From positions 14,418,501 to 14,482,500 of the forward strand of contig JAUCBN010000012.1 of assembly GCA_035048815.1 (NCBI GenBank): a stretch of 64,000 nt of DNA, read 5' to 3'. Shown one piece after another: positions 53,710 to 63,924 of this stretch. Position numbers and translations under genes: made by a program. The notes below the pieces were generated by a model, which was given only the letters and a program-made list of their open reading frames with translations, was not told where the DNA came from and ran no database searches. Each line of letters starts with the position of its first letter. Within the stretch, counting starts at the first letter, position 1. The stretch comes from Abelmoschus esculentus (lineage: Eukaryota; Streptophyta; Magnoliopsida; Malvales; Malvaceae).

Positions 53710-53875
53710 GTCAAGGAATGCGCGCTGAACGTACTAATAGGATCAACGGCGCGCGATTATGACTTGCGAGACTCTTTTAACATAAAAGCACGAGGGGGGA
53801 CGTACCGACAATCCGAACCAAAAATTAACTAAAAACATTAAAAAAAAAATAGAGGGATAAAACCGAGTCGAAAAA

Positions 53876-53994
53876 GGGATGCAACACGAGGACTTCCCAG
53901 GAGGTCACCCATCCTAGGACTACTCTCGCCCAAGCACGCTTAATTGCGGAGTTCTGATGAGATCCGGTGCATTAGTGCTGGTATGATCGCACCC
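53876..53994 (-). rRNA. 5S: 5S rRNA gene, copy 190 (class Z)
   Basis: C116T, A77C, G51A, C35T; the same set as copy 177. Confidence 0.94.
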
Positions 53995-54160
53995 GTCAAG
54001 GAATGCGCGCTGAACGTACTAATAGGATCAACGGCGCGCGATTATGACTTGCGAGACTCTTTTAACATAAAAGCACGAGGGGGGACGTACCGACAATCCG
54101 AACCAAAAATTAACTAAAAACATTATAAAAAAAATAGAGGGATAAAACCGAGTCGAAAAA

Positions 54161-54279
54161 GGGGTGCAACACGAGGACTTCCCAGGAGGTCACCCATCCT
54201 AGTACTACTCTCGCCCAAGCACGCTTCACTGCGGAGTTCTGATGGGATCCGGTGCATTAGTGCTGGTATGATCGCACCC
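54161..54279 (-). rRNA. 5S: 5S rRNA gene, copy 191
   Basis: Only T53G. Confidence 0.96.
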
Positions 54280-54442
54280 GTCAAGGAATGCGCGCTGAAC
54301 GTACTAATAGGATCAACGGCGCGCGATTATGACTTGCGAGACTCTTTTAACATAAAAGCACGAGGGGGGACGTACCGACAATCCGAACCAAAAATTAACT
54401 AAAATCATTAAAAAAATAGAGGGATAAAACCGAGTCGAAAAA

Positions 54443-54561
54443 GGGGTGCAACACGAGGACTTCCCAGAAGGTCACCCATGCTAGTACTACACTCGCCCAA
54501 GCACACTTAACTGCGGAGTTCTGATGGGATCCGGTGCATTGGTGCTGGTATGATCGCACCC
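54443..54561 (-). rRNA. 5S: 5S rRNA gene, copy 192
   Basis: C94T, G82C, A71T, C57T, T21C: hits in all three internal elements. Confidence 0.92.
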
Positions 54562-54725
54562 GTCAAGGAATGCGCGCTGAACGTACTAATAGGATCAACA
54601 GCGCGCGATTATGACTTGCGAGACTCTTTTAACATAAAAGCACGAGGGGGGACGTACCGACAATCCGAACCAAAAATTAACTAAAATCATTAAAAAAAAT
54701 AGAGGGATAAAACCGAGTCGAAAAA

Positions 54726-54844
54726 GGGGTGCAACACGAGGACTTCCCAGGAGGTCACCCATCCTAGTACTACTCTCGCCCAAAAACGATTAACTGCGGA
54801 GTTCTGATGGGATCCGGTGCATTAGTGCTGGTATGATCGCACCC
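54726..54844 (-). rRNA. 5S: 5S rRNA gene, copy 193
   Basis: C61T, G60T and G56T, all in box A. Internal promoter likely weakened. Confidence 0.92.
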
Positions 54845-55008
54845 GTCAAGGAATGCGCGCTGAACGTACTAATAGGATCAACGGCGCGCGATTATGACTT
54901 GCGAGACTCTTTTAACATAAAATCACGAGGGGGGGCGTACCGACAATCCGAACCAAAAATTAACTAAAAACCTTAAAAAAAATAGAGGGATAAAACCGAG
55001 TCGAAAAA

Positions 55009-55127
55009 GGGGTGCAACACGAGGACTTCCCAGGAGGTCACCTATCCTAGTACTACCCTCGCCCAAGCACGCTTAACTGCAGAGTTCTGATGAGATCCGG
55101 TGCATTAGTGCTGGTATGATCGCACCC
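55009..55127 (-). rRNA. 5S: 5S rRNA gene, copy 194
   Basis: G85A (box C), A71G (IE), C47T, C35T. Confidence 0.93.
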
Positions 55128-55293
55128 GTCAAGGAATGCGCGCTGAACGTACTAATAGGATCAACGGCCCGCGATTATGACTTGCGAGACTCTTTTAACA
55201 TAAAAGCACGAGCGGGGACGTACCGACAATCCGAACCAAAAATTAACTAAAAACATTAAAAAAAAAATAGAGGGATAAAACCGAGTCGAAAAA

Positions 55294-55412
55294 GGGGTGC
55301 AACACGAGGACTTCCCAGGAGGTCACCAATCCTAGTACTACTCTCGCCCAAGCACGCTTAACTGCGGAGTTCTGATGGGATCCGGTGCATTAGTGCTGGT
55401 ATGATCGCACCC
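55294..55412 (-). rRNA. 5S: 5S rRNA gene, copy 195
   Basis: Only G85T in box C. Confidence 0.96.
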
Positions 55413-55577
55413 GTCAAGGAATGCGCGCTGAACGTACTAATAGGATCAACGGCCCGCGATTATGACTTGCGAGACTCTTTTAACATAAAAGCACGAGGGG
55501 GGACGTACCGACAATCCGAACCTAAAATTAAGTAAAAACATTAAAAAAAAATAGAGGGATAAAACCGAGTCGAAAAA

Positions 55578-55696
55578 GGGGTGCAACACGAGGACTTCCC
55601 AGGAGGTCACCCATCCTAGTACTACTCTCGCCCAAGCACGCTTAGCTGCGGAGTTCTGATGGGATCCGGTGCATTAGTGCTGGTATGATCACACCC
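55578..55696 (-). rRNA. 5S: 5S rRNA gene, copy 196
   Basis: T52C, C6T. Confidence 0.95.
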
Positions 55697-55862
55697 GTCA
55701 AGGAATGCGCGCTGAACGTACTAATAGGATCAACGACGCGCGATTATGACTTGCGAGACTCTTTTAACATAAAAGCACGAGGGGGGACGTACCGACAATC
55801 CGAACCAAAAATTAACTAAAAACATTAAAAAAAAAATAGAGGGATAAAACAGAGTCGAAAAA

Positions 55863-55981
55863 GGGGTGCAACACGAGGACTTCCCTGAAGCTCACCCATC
55901 CTAGTACTACTCTCACCCAAGCACGCTTAACTGCAGAGTTCTGATGGGATCCGGTGCATTAGTGCTGGTATGATCGCACCC
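55863..55981 (-). rRNA. 5S: 5S rRNA gene, copy 197 (class X)
   Basis: T96A, C94T and C91G in box C, C67T in IE, C47T. Confidence 0.92.
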
Positions 55982-56145
55982 GTCAAGGAATGCGCGCTGA
56001 ACGTACTAATAGGATCAACGGCCCGCGATTATGACTTGCGAGACTCTTTTAACATAAAAGCACGAGGGGGGACGTACCGACAATCCGAACCAAAAATTAA
56101 CTAAAAACATTAAAAAAAATAGAGGGATAAAACCGAGTCGAAAAA

Positions 56146-56264
56146 GGTGTGCAACACGAGGACTTCCCAGGAGGTCACCCATCCTAGTACTACTCTCGCC
56201 CAAGCACGTTTAACTGCGAAGTTCTGATGGGATCCGGTGCATTAGTGCTGGTATGATCGCACCC
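56146..56264 (-). rRNA. 5S: 5S rRNA gene, copy 198 (class Y)
   Basis: C117A, G56A, C46T. Confidence 0.94.
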
Positions 56265-56428
56265 GTCAAGGAATGCGCGCTGAACGTACTAATAGGATCA
56301 ACGGCCCGCGATTATGACTTGCGAGACTCTTTTAACATAAAAGCACGAGGGGGGACGTACCGACAATCCGAACCAAAAATTAATTAAAAACATTAAAAAA
56401 AATAGAGGGATAAAACCGAGTCGAAAAA

Positions 56429-56547
56429 GGGATGCAACACGAGGACTTCCCAGGAGGTCACCCATCCTAGTACTACTCTCGCCCAAGCACGCTTAGCTGC
56501 GGAGTTCTGATGGGATCCGGTGCATTAGTGCTGGTATAATCGCACCC
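56429..56547 (-). rRNA. 5S: 5S rRNA gene, copy 199
   Basis: C116T, T52C, C10T. Confidence 0.94.
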
Positions 56548-56712
56548 GTCAAGGAATGCGCGCTGAACGTACTAATAGGATCAACGGCGCGCGATTATGA
56601 CTTGCGAGACTCTTTTAACATAAAAGCACGAGGGGGGACGTACCGACAATCCGAACCAAAAATTAACTAAAAACATTAAAAAAAAATAGAGGGATAAAAC
56701 CGAGTCGAAAAA

Positions 56713-56831
56713 GGGATGCAACACGAGGACTTCCCAGGAGGTCACCCATCCTAGTACTACTCTCGCCCAAGCACGCTTAGCTGCGGAGTTCTGATGGGAT
56801 CCGGTGCATTAGTGCTGGTATGATCGCACCC
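56713..56831 (-). rRNA. 5S: 5S rRNA gene, copy 200
   Basis: C116T, T52C. Confidence 0.95.
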
Positions 56832-56997
56832 GTAAAGGAATGCGCGCTGAACGTACTAATAGGATCAACGACGCGCGATTATGACTTGCGAGACTCTTTT
56901 AACATAAAAGCACGAGGGGGGACGTACCGACAATCCGAACCAAAAATTAACTAAAAACATTAAAAAAAAAATAGAGGGATAAAACCGAGTCGAAAAA

Positions 56998-57116
56998 GGG
57001 ATGCAACACGAGGACTTCCCAGGAGGTCACCCATCCTAGGACTACTCTCGCCCAAGGACGCTTAATTGCGGAGTTCTGATGGGATCCGGTGCATTAGTGC
57101 TGGTATGATCGCACCC
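56998..57116 (-). rRNA. 5S: 5S rRNA gene, copy 201 (class Z)
   Basis: C116T, A77C, G60C, G51A. Matches copy 206. Confidence 0.94.
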
Positions 57117-57280
57117 GTCAAAGAATGCGCGCTGAACGTACTAATAGGATCAACGGCGCGCGATTATGACTTGCGAGACTCTTTTAACATAAAAGCACGA
57201 GCGGGGACGTACCGACAATCCGAACCAAAAATTAACTAAAAACATTAAAAAAAATAGAGGGATAAAACCGAGTCGAAAAA

Positions 57281-57399
57281 GGGGTGCAACACGAGGACTT
57301 CCCAAGAGGTCACCAATCCTAGTACTACTCTCGCCCAAGCACGCTTAACTGCGGAGTTCTGATGGGATCCGGTGCATTAGTGCTGGTATGATCGCACCC
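57281..57399 (-). rRNA. 5S: 5S rRNA gene, copy 202
   Basis: C95T, G85T, both in box C. Confidence 0.94.
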
Positions 57400-57564
57400 G
57401 TCAAGGAATGCGCGCTGAACGTACTAATAGGATCAACGGCCCGCGATTATGACTTGCGAGACTCTTTTAACATAAAAGCACGAGGGGGGACGTACCGACA
57501 ATCCGAACCAAAAATTAACTAAAAACATTAAAAAAAAATAGAGGGATAAAACCGAGTCGAACAA

Positions 57565-57683
57565 GGGGTGCAACACGAGGACTTCCCAGGAGGTCACCCA
57601 TCCTAGTACTAATCTCGCCCGAGCACGCTTAACTGCGGAGTTCTGATGGGATCCGGTGAATTAGTGCTGGTATGATCGCACCC
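57565..57683 (-). rRNA. 5S: 5S rRNA gene, copy 203 (broken terminator)
   Basis: G72T (IE), T63C (box A), G25T. The T-run is split to TTGTT (57560-57564), so read-through to the TTTT at 57548-57551 is likely. Related to copy 219, whose T-run is intact. Confidence 0.93.
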
Positions 57684-57848
57684 GTAAAGGAATGCGCGCT
57701 GAACGTACTAATAGGATCAACGGCGCGCGATTATGACTTGCGAGACTCTTTTAACATAAAAGCACGAGCGGGGACGTACCGACAATCCGAACCAAAAATT
57801 AACTAAAAACATTAAAAAAAAATAGAGGGATAAAACCGAGTCGAAAAA

Positions 57849-57966
57849 GAGTGCAACACGAGGACTTCCCAGGAGGTCACCCATCCTAGTACTACTCTCA
57901 CCCAGGCACGCTTAACTGCGGAGTTCTGATAGGATCCAGTGCATTAGTGCTGGTATGATCGCACCC
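57849..57966 (-). rRNA. 5S: 5S rRNA gene, copy 204 (1-nt shorter 3' end)
   Basis: 118 nt, with CTC instead of CCCC at the 3' end. C67T, T62C, C36T, C29T; TATA-like box reads TATTGG. Matches copy 220. Confidence 0.92.
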
Positions 57967-58131
57967 GTCAAGGAATGCCCGCTGAACGTACCAATAGGAT
58001 CAACGGCTCGCGATTATGACTTGCGAGACTCTTTTAACATAAAAGCACGAGGGGGGACGTACCGACAATCCGAACCAAAAATTAACTATAAACATTAAAA
58101 AAAAATAGAGGGATAAAACCGAGTCGAAAAA

Positions 58132-58250
58132 GGGGTGCAGCACGAGGACTCCCCAGGAGGTCACCCATCCTAGTACTACTCTCGCCCAAGCACGCTTGAC
58201 TGCGGAGTTCTGATGGGATCCGGTGCATTAGTGCTGGTATGATCGCACCC
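58132..58250 (-). rRNA. 5S: 5S rRNA gene, copy 205
   Basis: T111C, A100G, T53C. Matches copy 221. Confidence 0.94.
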
Positions 58251-58416
58251 GTAAAGGAATGCGCGCTGAACGTACTAATAGGATCAACGGCGCGCGATTA
58301 TGACTTGCGAGACTCTTTTAACATAAAAGCACGAGGGGGGACGTACCGACAATCCGAACCAAAAATTAACTAAAAACATTAAAAAAAAAATAGAGGGATA
58401 AAACCGAGTCGAAAAA

Positions 58417-58535
58417 GGGATGCAACACGAGGACTTCCCAGGAGGTCACCCATCCTAGGACTACTCTCGCCCAAGGACGCTTAATTGCGGAGTTCTGATG
58501 GGATCCGGTGCATTAGTGCTGGTATGATCGCACCC
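58417..58535 (-). rRNA. 5S: 5S rRNA gene, copy 206 (class Z)
   Basis: C116T, A77C, G60C, G51A. Confidence 0.94.
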
Positions 58536-58699
58536 GTCAAGGAATGCGCGCTGAACGTACTAATAGGATCAACGGGCCGCGATTATGACTTGCGAGACTC
58601 TTTTAACATAAAAGCACGAGGGGGGACGTACCGACAATCCGAACCAAAAATTAATTAAAAACATTAAAAAAAATAGAGGGATAAAACCGAGTCGAAAAA

Positions 58700-58818
58700 G
58701 GGATGCAACTCGAGGACTTCCCAGGAGGTCACCCATCCTAGTACTACTCTCGCCCAAGCACGCTTAGCTGCGGAGTTCTGATGGGATCCGGTGCATTAGT
58801 GCTGGTATGATCGCACCC
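58700..58818 (-). rRNA. 5S: 5S rRNA gene, copy 207
   Basis: C116T, T109A, T52C. Confidence 0.94.
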
Positions 58819-58983
58819 GTCAAGGAATGCGCGCTGAACGTACTAATAGGATCAACGGCGCGCGATTATGACTTGCGAGACTCTTTTAACATAAAAGCAC
58901 GAGGGGGGACGTACCGACAATCCGAACCAAAAATTAACTAAAAACATTAAAAAAAAATAGAGGGATAAAACCGAGTCGAAAAA

Positions 58984-59102
58984 GGGATGCAACACGAGGA
59001 CTTCCCAGGAGGTCACCCATCCTAGTACTACTCTCGCCCAAGCACGCTTAGCTGCGGAGTTCTGATGGGATCCGGTGCATTAGTGCTGGTATGATCGCAC
59101 CA
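58984..59102 (-). rRNA. 5S: 5S rRNA gene, copy 208
   Basis: C116T, T52C, G1T: altered first base. Confidence 0.94.
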
Positions 59103-59266
59103 GTCAAGGAATGCGCGCTGAACGTACTAATAGGATCAACGGCGCGCGATTATGACTTGCGAGACTCTTTTAACATAAAAGCACGAGGGGGGACGTACCG
59201 ACAATCAGAACCAAAAATTAACTAAAAACATTAAAAAAAATAGAGGGATAAAACCGAGTCGAAAAA

Positions 59267-59385
59267 GGGGTGCAACACGAGGACTTCCCAGGAGGTCACC
59301 CATCCTAGTACTACTCTCGCCCAAGCACGCTTAGCTGCGGAGTTCTGATGGGATCCGGTGCATTAGTGCTGGTATGATCGCACCC
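59267..59385 (-). rRNA. 5S: 5S rRNA gene, copy 209
   Basis: Only T52C. Confidence 0.97.
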
Positions 59386-59550
59386 GTCAAGGAATGCGCG
59401 CTGAACGTACTAATAGGATCAACGGCGCGCGATTATGACTTGCGAGACTCTTTTAACATAAAAGCACGAGGGGGGACGTACCGACAATCCGAACCAAAAA
59501 TTAACTAAAAACATTAAAAAAAAATAGAGGGATAAAACCGAGTCGAAAAA

Positions 59551-59669
59551 GGGATGCAACACGAGGACTTCCCAAGAGGTCACCCATCCTAGGACTACTC
59601 TCGCCCAAGCACGCTTAGCTGCGGAGTTCTGATGGGATCCGGTGCATTAGTGCTGGTATGATCGCACCC
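59551..59669 (-). rRNA. 5S: 5S rRNA gene, copy 210 (Z-like)
   Basis: C116T, C95T, A77C, T52C. Confidence 0.94.
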
Positions 59670-59834
59670 GTCAAGGAATGCGCGCTGAACGTACTAATAG
59701 GATCAACGGCGCGCGATTATGACTTGCGAGACTCTTTTAACATAAAAGCACGAGGGGGGACGTACCGACAATCCGAACCAAAAATTAACTAAAAACATTA
59801 AAAAAAAATAGAGGGATAAAACCGAGTCGAAAAA

Positions 59835-59953
59835 GGGGTGCAACACGAGGACTTCCCAGGAGGTCACCCATCCTAGTACTACTCTCGCCCAAGCATGCTT
59901 AACTACGGAGTTCTGATGGGATCCGGTGCATTAGTGCTGGTATGATCACACCC
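59835..59953 (-). rRNA. 5S: 5S rRNA gene, copy 211
   Basis: G58A, C49T, C6T: class S without G1A. Matches copy 216. Confidence 0.95.
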
Positions 59954-60118
59954 GTCAAGGAATGCGCGCTGAACGTACTAATAGGATCAACGACGCGCGA
60001 TTATGACTTGCGAGACTCTTTTAACATAAAAGCACGAGGGGGGACGTACCGACAATCCGAACCAAAAATTAACTAAAAACATTAAAAAAAAATAGAGGGA
60101 TAAAACAGAGTCGAAAAA

Positions 60119-60237
60119 GGGGTGCAACACGAGGACTTCCCTGAAGCTCACCCATCCTAGTACTACTCTCACCCAAGCACGCTTAACTGCAGAGTTCTGA
60201 TGGGATCCGGTGCATTAGTGCTGGTATGATCGCACCC
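60119..60237 (-). rRNA. 5S: 5S rRNA gene, copy 212 (class X)
   Basis: T96A, C94T, C91G, C67T, C47T. Confidence 0.92.
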
Positions 60238-60401
60238 GTCAAGGAATGCGCGCTGAACGTACTAATAGGATCAACGACGCGCGATTATGACTTGCGAGAC
60301 TCTTTTAACATAAAAGCACGAGGGGGGACGTACCGACAATCCGAACCAAAAATTAACTAAAAACATTAAAAAAAATAGAGGGATAAAACCGAGTCGAAAA
60401 A

Positions 60402-60520
60402 GGTGTGCAACACGAGGACTTCCCAGGAGGTCACCCATCCTAGTACTACTCTCGCCCAAGCACGTTTAACTGCGAAGTTCTGATGGGATCCGGTGCATTA
60501 GTGCTGGTATGATCGCACCC
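60402..60520 (-). rRNA. 5S: 5S rRNA gene, copy 213 (class Y)
   Basis: C117A, G56A, C46T. Confidence 0.94.
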
Positions 60521-60684
60521 GTCAAGGAATGCGCGCTGAACGTACTAATAGGATCAACGGCCCGCGATTATGACTTGCGAGACTCTTTTAACATAAAAGC
60601 ACGAGGGGGGACGTACCGACAATCCGAACCAAAAATTAACTAAAAACATTAAAAAAAATAGGGGGATAAAACCGAGTCGAAAAA

Positions 60685-60803
60685 GGGGTGCAACACGAGG
60701 ACTTCCCAGGAGGTCACCCATCCTAGTACTACTCTCGCCCAAGCACGCTTAGCTGCGGAGTTCTGATGGGATCCGGTGCATTAGTGCTGGTATGATCGCA
60801 CCC
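60685..60803 (-). rRNA. 5S: 5S rRNA gene, copy 214
   Basis: Only T52C. Confidence 0.97.
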
Positions 60804-60968
60804 GTAAAGGAATGCGCGCTGAACGTACTAATAGGATCAACGGCGCGCGATTATGACTTGCGAGACTCTTTTAACATAAAAGCACGAGGGGGGACGTACC
60901 GACAATCCGAACCAAAAATTAACTAAAAACATTAAAAAAAAATAGAGGGATAAAACCGAGTCGAAAAA

Positions 60969-61087
60969 GGGATGCAACACGAGGACTTCCCAAGAGGTCA
61001 CCCATCCTAGGACTACTCTCGCCCAAGCACGCTTAATTGCGGAGTTCTGATGGGATCCGGTGCATTAGTGCTGGTATGATCGCACCC
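60969..61087 (-). rRNA. 5S: 5S rRNA gene, copy 215 (class Z)
   Basis: C116T, C95T, A77C, G51A. Confidence 0.94.
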
Positions 61088-61252
61088 GTCAAGGAATGCG
61101 CGCTGAACGTACTAATAGGATCAACGGCGCGCGATTATGACTTGCGAGACTCTTTTAACATAAAAGCACGAGGGGGGACGTACCGACAATCCGAACCAAA
61201 AATTAACTAAAAACATTAAAAAAAAATAGAGGGATAAAACCGAGTCGAAAAA

Positions 61253-61371
61253 GGGGTGCAACACGAGGACTTCCCAGGAGGTCACCCATCCTAGTACTAC
61301 TCTCGCCCAAGCATGCTTAACTACGGAGTTCTGATGGGATCCGGTGCATTAGTGCTGGTATGATCACACCC
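61253..61371 (-). rRNA. 5S: 5S rRNA gene, copy 216
   Basis: G58A, C49T, C6T. Confidence 0.95.
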
Positions 61372-61537
61372 GTCAAGGAATGCGCGCTGAACGTACTAAT
61401 AGGATCAACGACGCGCGATTATGACTTGCGAGACTCTTTTAACATAAAAGCACGAGGGGGGACGTACCGACAATCCGAACCAAAAATTAACTAAAAACAT
61501 TAAAAAAAAAATAGAGGGATAAAACAGAGTCGAAAAA

Positions 61538-61656
61538 GGGGTGCAACACGAGGACTTCCCTGAAGCTCACCCATCCTAGTACTACTCTCACCCAAGCACG
61601 CTTAACTGCAGAGTTCTGATGGGATCCGGTGCATTAGTGCTGGTATGATCGCACCC
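61538..61656 (-). rRNA. 5S: 5S rRNA gene, copy 217 (class X)
   Basis: T96A, C94T, C91G, C67T, C47T. Confidence 0.92.
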
Positions 61657-61820
61657 GTCAAGGAATGCGCGCTGAACGTACTAATAGGATCAACGACGCG
61701 CGGTTATGACTTGCGAGACTCTTTTAACATAAAAGCACGAGGGGGGACGTACCGACAATCCGAACCAAAAATTAACTAAAAACATTAAAAAAAATAGAGG
61801 GATAAAACCGAGTCGAAAAA

Positions 61821-61939
61821 AGTGTGCAACACGAGGACTTCCCAGGAGGTCACCCATCCTAGTACTACTCTCGCCCAAGCACGTTTAACTGCGTAGTTCT
61901 GATGGGATCCGGTGCATTAGTGCTGGTATGATCGCACCC
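61821..61939 (-). rRNA. 5S: 5S rRNA gene, copy 218 (class Y)
   Basis: C119T, C117A, G56A, C46A. Confidence 0.93.
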
Positions 61940-62105
61940 GTCAAGGAATGCGCGCTGAACGTACTAATAGGATCAACGGCCCGCGATTATGACTTGCGAG
62001 ACTCTTTTAACATAAAAGCACGAGGGGGGACGTACCGACAATCCGAACCAAAAATTAACTAAAAACATTAAAAAAAAAATAGAGGGATAAAACCGAGTCG
62101 AAAAA

Positions 62106-62224
62106 GGGGTGCAACACGAGGACTTCCCAGGAGGTCACCCATCCTAGTACTAATCTCGCCCGAGCACGCTTAACTGCGGAGTTCTGATGGGATCCGGTGC
62201 ATTAGTGCTGGTATGATCGCACCC
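62106..62224 (-). rRNA. 5S: 5S rRNA gene, copy 219
   Basis: G72T (IE), T63C (box A). Confidence 0.94.
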
Positions 62225-62389
62225 GTAAAGGAATGCGCGCTGAACGTACTAATAGGATCAACGGCGCGCGATTATGACTTGCGAGACTTTTTTAACATAA
62301 AAGCACGAGCGGGGACGTACCGACAATCCGAACCAAAAATTAACTAAAAACATTAAAAAAAAATAGAGGGATAAAACCGAGTCGAAAAA

Positions 62390-62507
62390 GAGTGCAACAC
62401 GAGGACTTCCCAGGAGGTCACCCATCCTAGAACTACTCTCACCCAGGCACGCTTAACTGCGGAGTTCTGATAGGATCCAGTGCATTAGTGCTGGTATGAT
62501 CGCACCC
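62390..62507 (-). rRNA. 5S: 5S rRNA gene, copy 220 (1-nt shorter 3' end)
   Basis: 118 nt with CTC at the 3' end; A77T, C67T, T62C, C36T, C29T; TATA-like box TATTGG. Confidence 0.92.
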
Positions 62508-62672
62508 GTCAAGGAATGCGCGCTGAACGTACCAATAGGATCAACGGCTCGCGATTATGACTTGCGAGACTCTTTTAACATAAAAGCACGAGGGGGGACG
62601 TACCGACAATCCGAACCAAAAATTAACTATAAACATTAAAAAAAAATAGAGGGATAAAACCGAGTCAAAAAA

Positions 62673-62791
62673 GGGGTGCAGCACGAGGACTCCCCAGGAG
62701 GTCACCCATCCTAGTACTACTCTCGCCCAAGCATGCTTGACTGCGGAGTTCTGATGGGATCCGGTGCATTAGTGCTGGTATGATCGCACCC
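62673..62791 (-). rRNA. 5S: 5S rRNA gene, copy 221
   Basis: T111C, A100G, G58A, T53C. Confidence 0.94.
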
Positions 62792-62955
62792 GTAAAGGAA
62801 TGCGCGCTGAACGTACTAATAGGATCAACGGCGCGCGATTATGACTTGCGAGACTCTTTTAACATAAAAGCACGAGGGGGGACGTACCGACAATCCGAAC
62901 CAAAAATTAACTAAAAACATTAAAAAAAATAGAGGGATAAAACCGAGTCGAAAAA

Positions 62956-63074
62956 GGGGTGCAACACGAGGACTTCCCAGGAGGTCACCCATCCTAGTAC
63001 TACTCTCGCCCAAGCACGCTTAGCTGCGGAGTTCTGATGGGATCCGGTGCATTAGTGCTGGTATGATCGCACCC
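62956..63074 (-). rRNA. 5S: 5S rRNA gene, copy 222
   Basis: Only T52C. Confidence 0.97.
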
Positions 63075-63238
63075 GTCAAGGAATGCGCGCTGAACGTACT
63101 AATAGGATCAACGGCGCGCGATTATGACTTGCGAGACTCTTTTAACATAAAAGCACGAGGGGGGACGTACCGACAATCCGAACCAAAAATTAACTAAAAA
63201 CATTAAAAAAAATAGAGGGATAAAACCGAGTCGAAAAA

Positions 63239-63357
63239 GGGGTGCAACACGAGGACTTCCCAAGAGGTCACCCATCCTAGTACTACTCTCGACCAAGCAC
63301 GCTTAACTACGGAGTTCTGATAGGATCTGGTGCATTAGTGCTGGTATGATCGCACCC
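63239..63357 (-). rRNA. 5S: 5S rRNA gene, copy 223 (R-like)
   Basis: C95T, G66T, C49T, C36T, G30A; -1 T. Confidence 0.94.
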
Positions 63358-63522
63358 ATCAAGGAATGCGCGCTGAACGTACTAATAGGATCAACGGCGC
63401 GCGATTATGACTTGCGAGACTCTTTTAACATAAAAGCACGAGGGGGGACGTACCGACAATCCGAACCAAAAATTAACTAAAAACATTAAAAAAAAATAGA
63501 GGGATAAAACCGAGTCGAAAAA

Positions 63523-63641
63523 AGTGTGCAACACGAGGACTTCCCAAGAGGTCACCCATCCTAGTACTACTCTCGCACAAGCACACTTAACTGCGGAGTT
63601 CTGATGGGATCCGGTGCATTAGTGCTGGTATGATCGCACCA
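63523..63641 (-). rRNA. 5S: 5S rRNA gene, copy 224
   Basis: C119T, C117A, C95T, G65T, C57T, G1T: both arms of helix I altered. Confidence 0.92.
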
Positions 63642-63805
63642 GTCAAGGAATGCGCGCTGAACGTACTAATCGGATCAACGGCGCGCGATTATGACTTGCG
63701 AGACTCTTTTAACATAAAAGCACGAGGGGGGACGTACCGACAATCAGAACCAAAAATTAACTAAAAACATTAAAAAAAATAGAGGGATAAAACCGAGTCG
63801 AAAAA

Positions 63806-63924
63806 GGGGTGCAACACGAGGACTTCCCAGGAGGTCACCCATCCTAGTACTACTCTCGCCCAAGCACGCTTAGCTACGGAGTTCTGATGGGATCCGGTGC
63901 ATTAGTGCTGGTATGATCGCACCC
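63806..63924 (-). rRNA. 5S: 5S rRNA gene, copy 225
   Basis: T52C, C49T. Last complete copy. Confidence 0.96.

Larger units (their letters stand above)
57565..62791 (-). repeat. Long-shift block repeat: copies 203-205 recur as 219-221
   Basis: Three consecutive copies with rare marks (G72T/T63C; a 1-nt shorter 3' end with C67T/T62C; T111C/A100G) recur exactly 4,541 bp further on. Between them, copies 211-213 recur as 216-218 at about 1,418 bp. These are nested duplications of different age. Confidence 0.82.

Noticed and set aside
531..63296. Many near-identical 62-84 aa minus-strand open frames with a hydrophobic stretch
   Set aside because: Each starts in or just upstream of a 5S gene and reads through it into the spacer. 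They recur once per repeat and vanish when the spacer A-run length changes frame. They are the 5S repeat read as protein.
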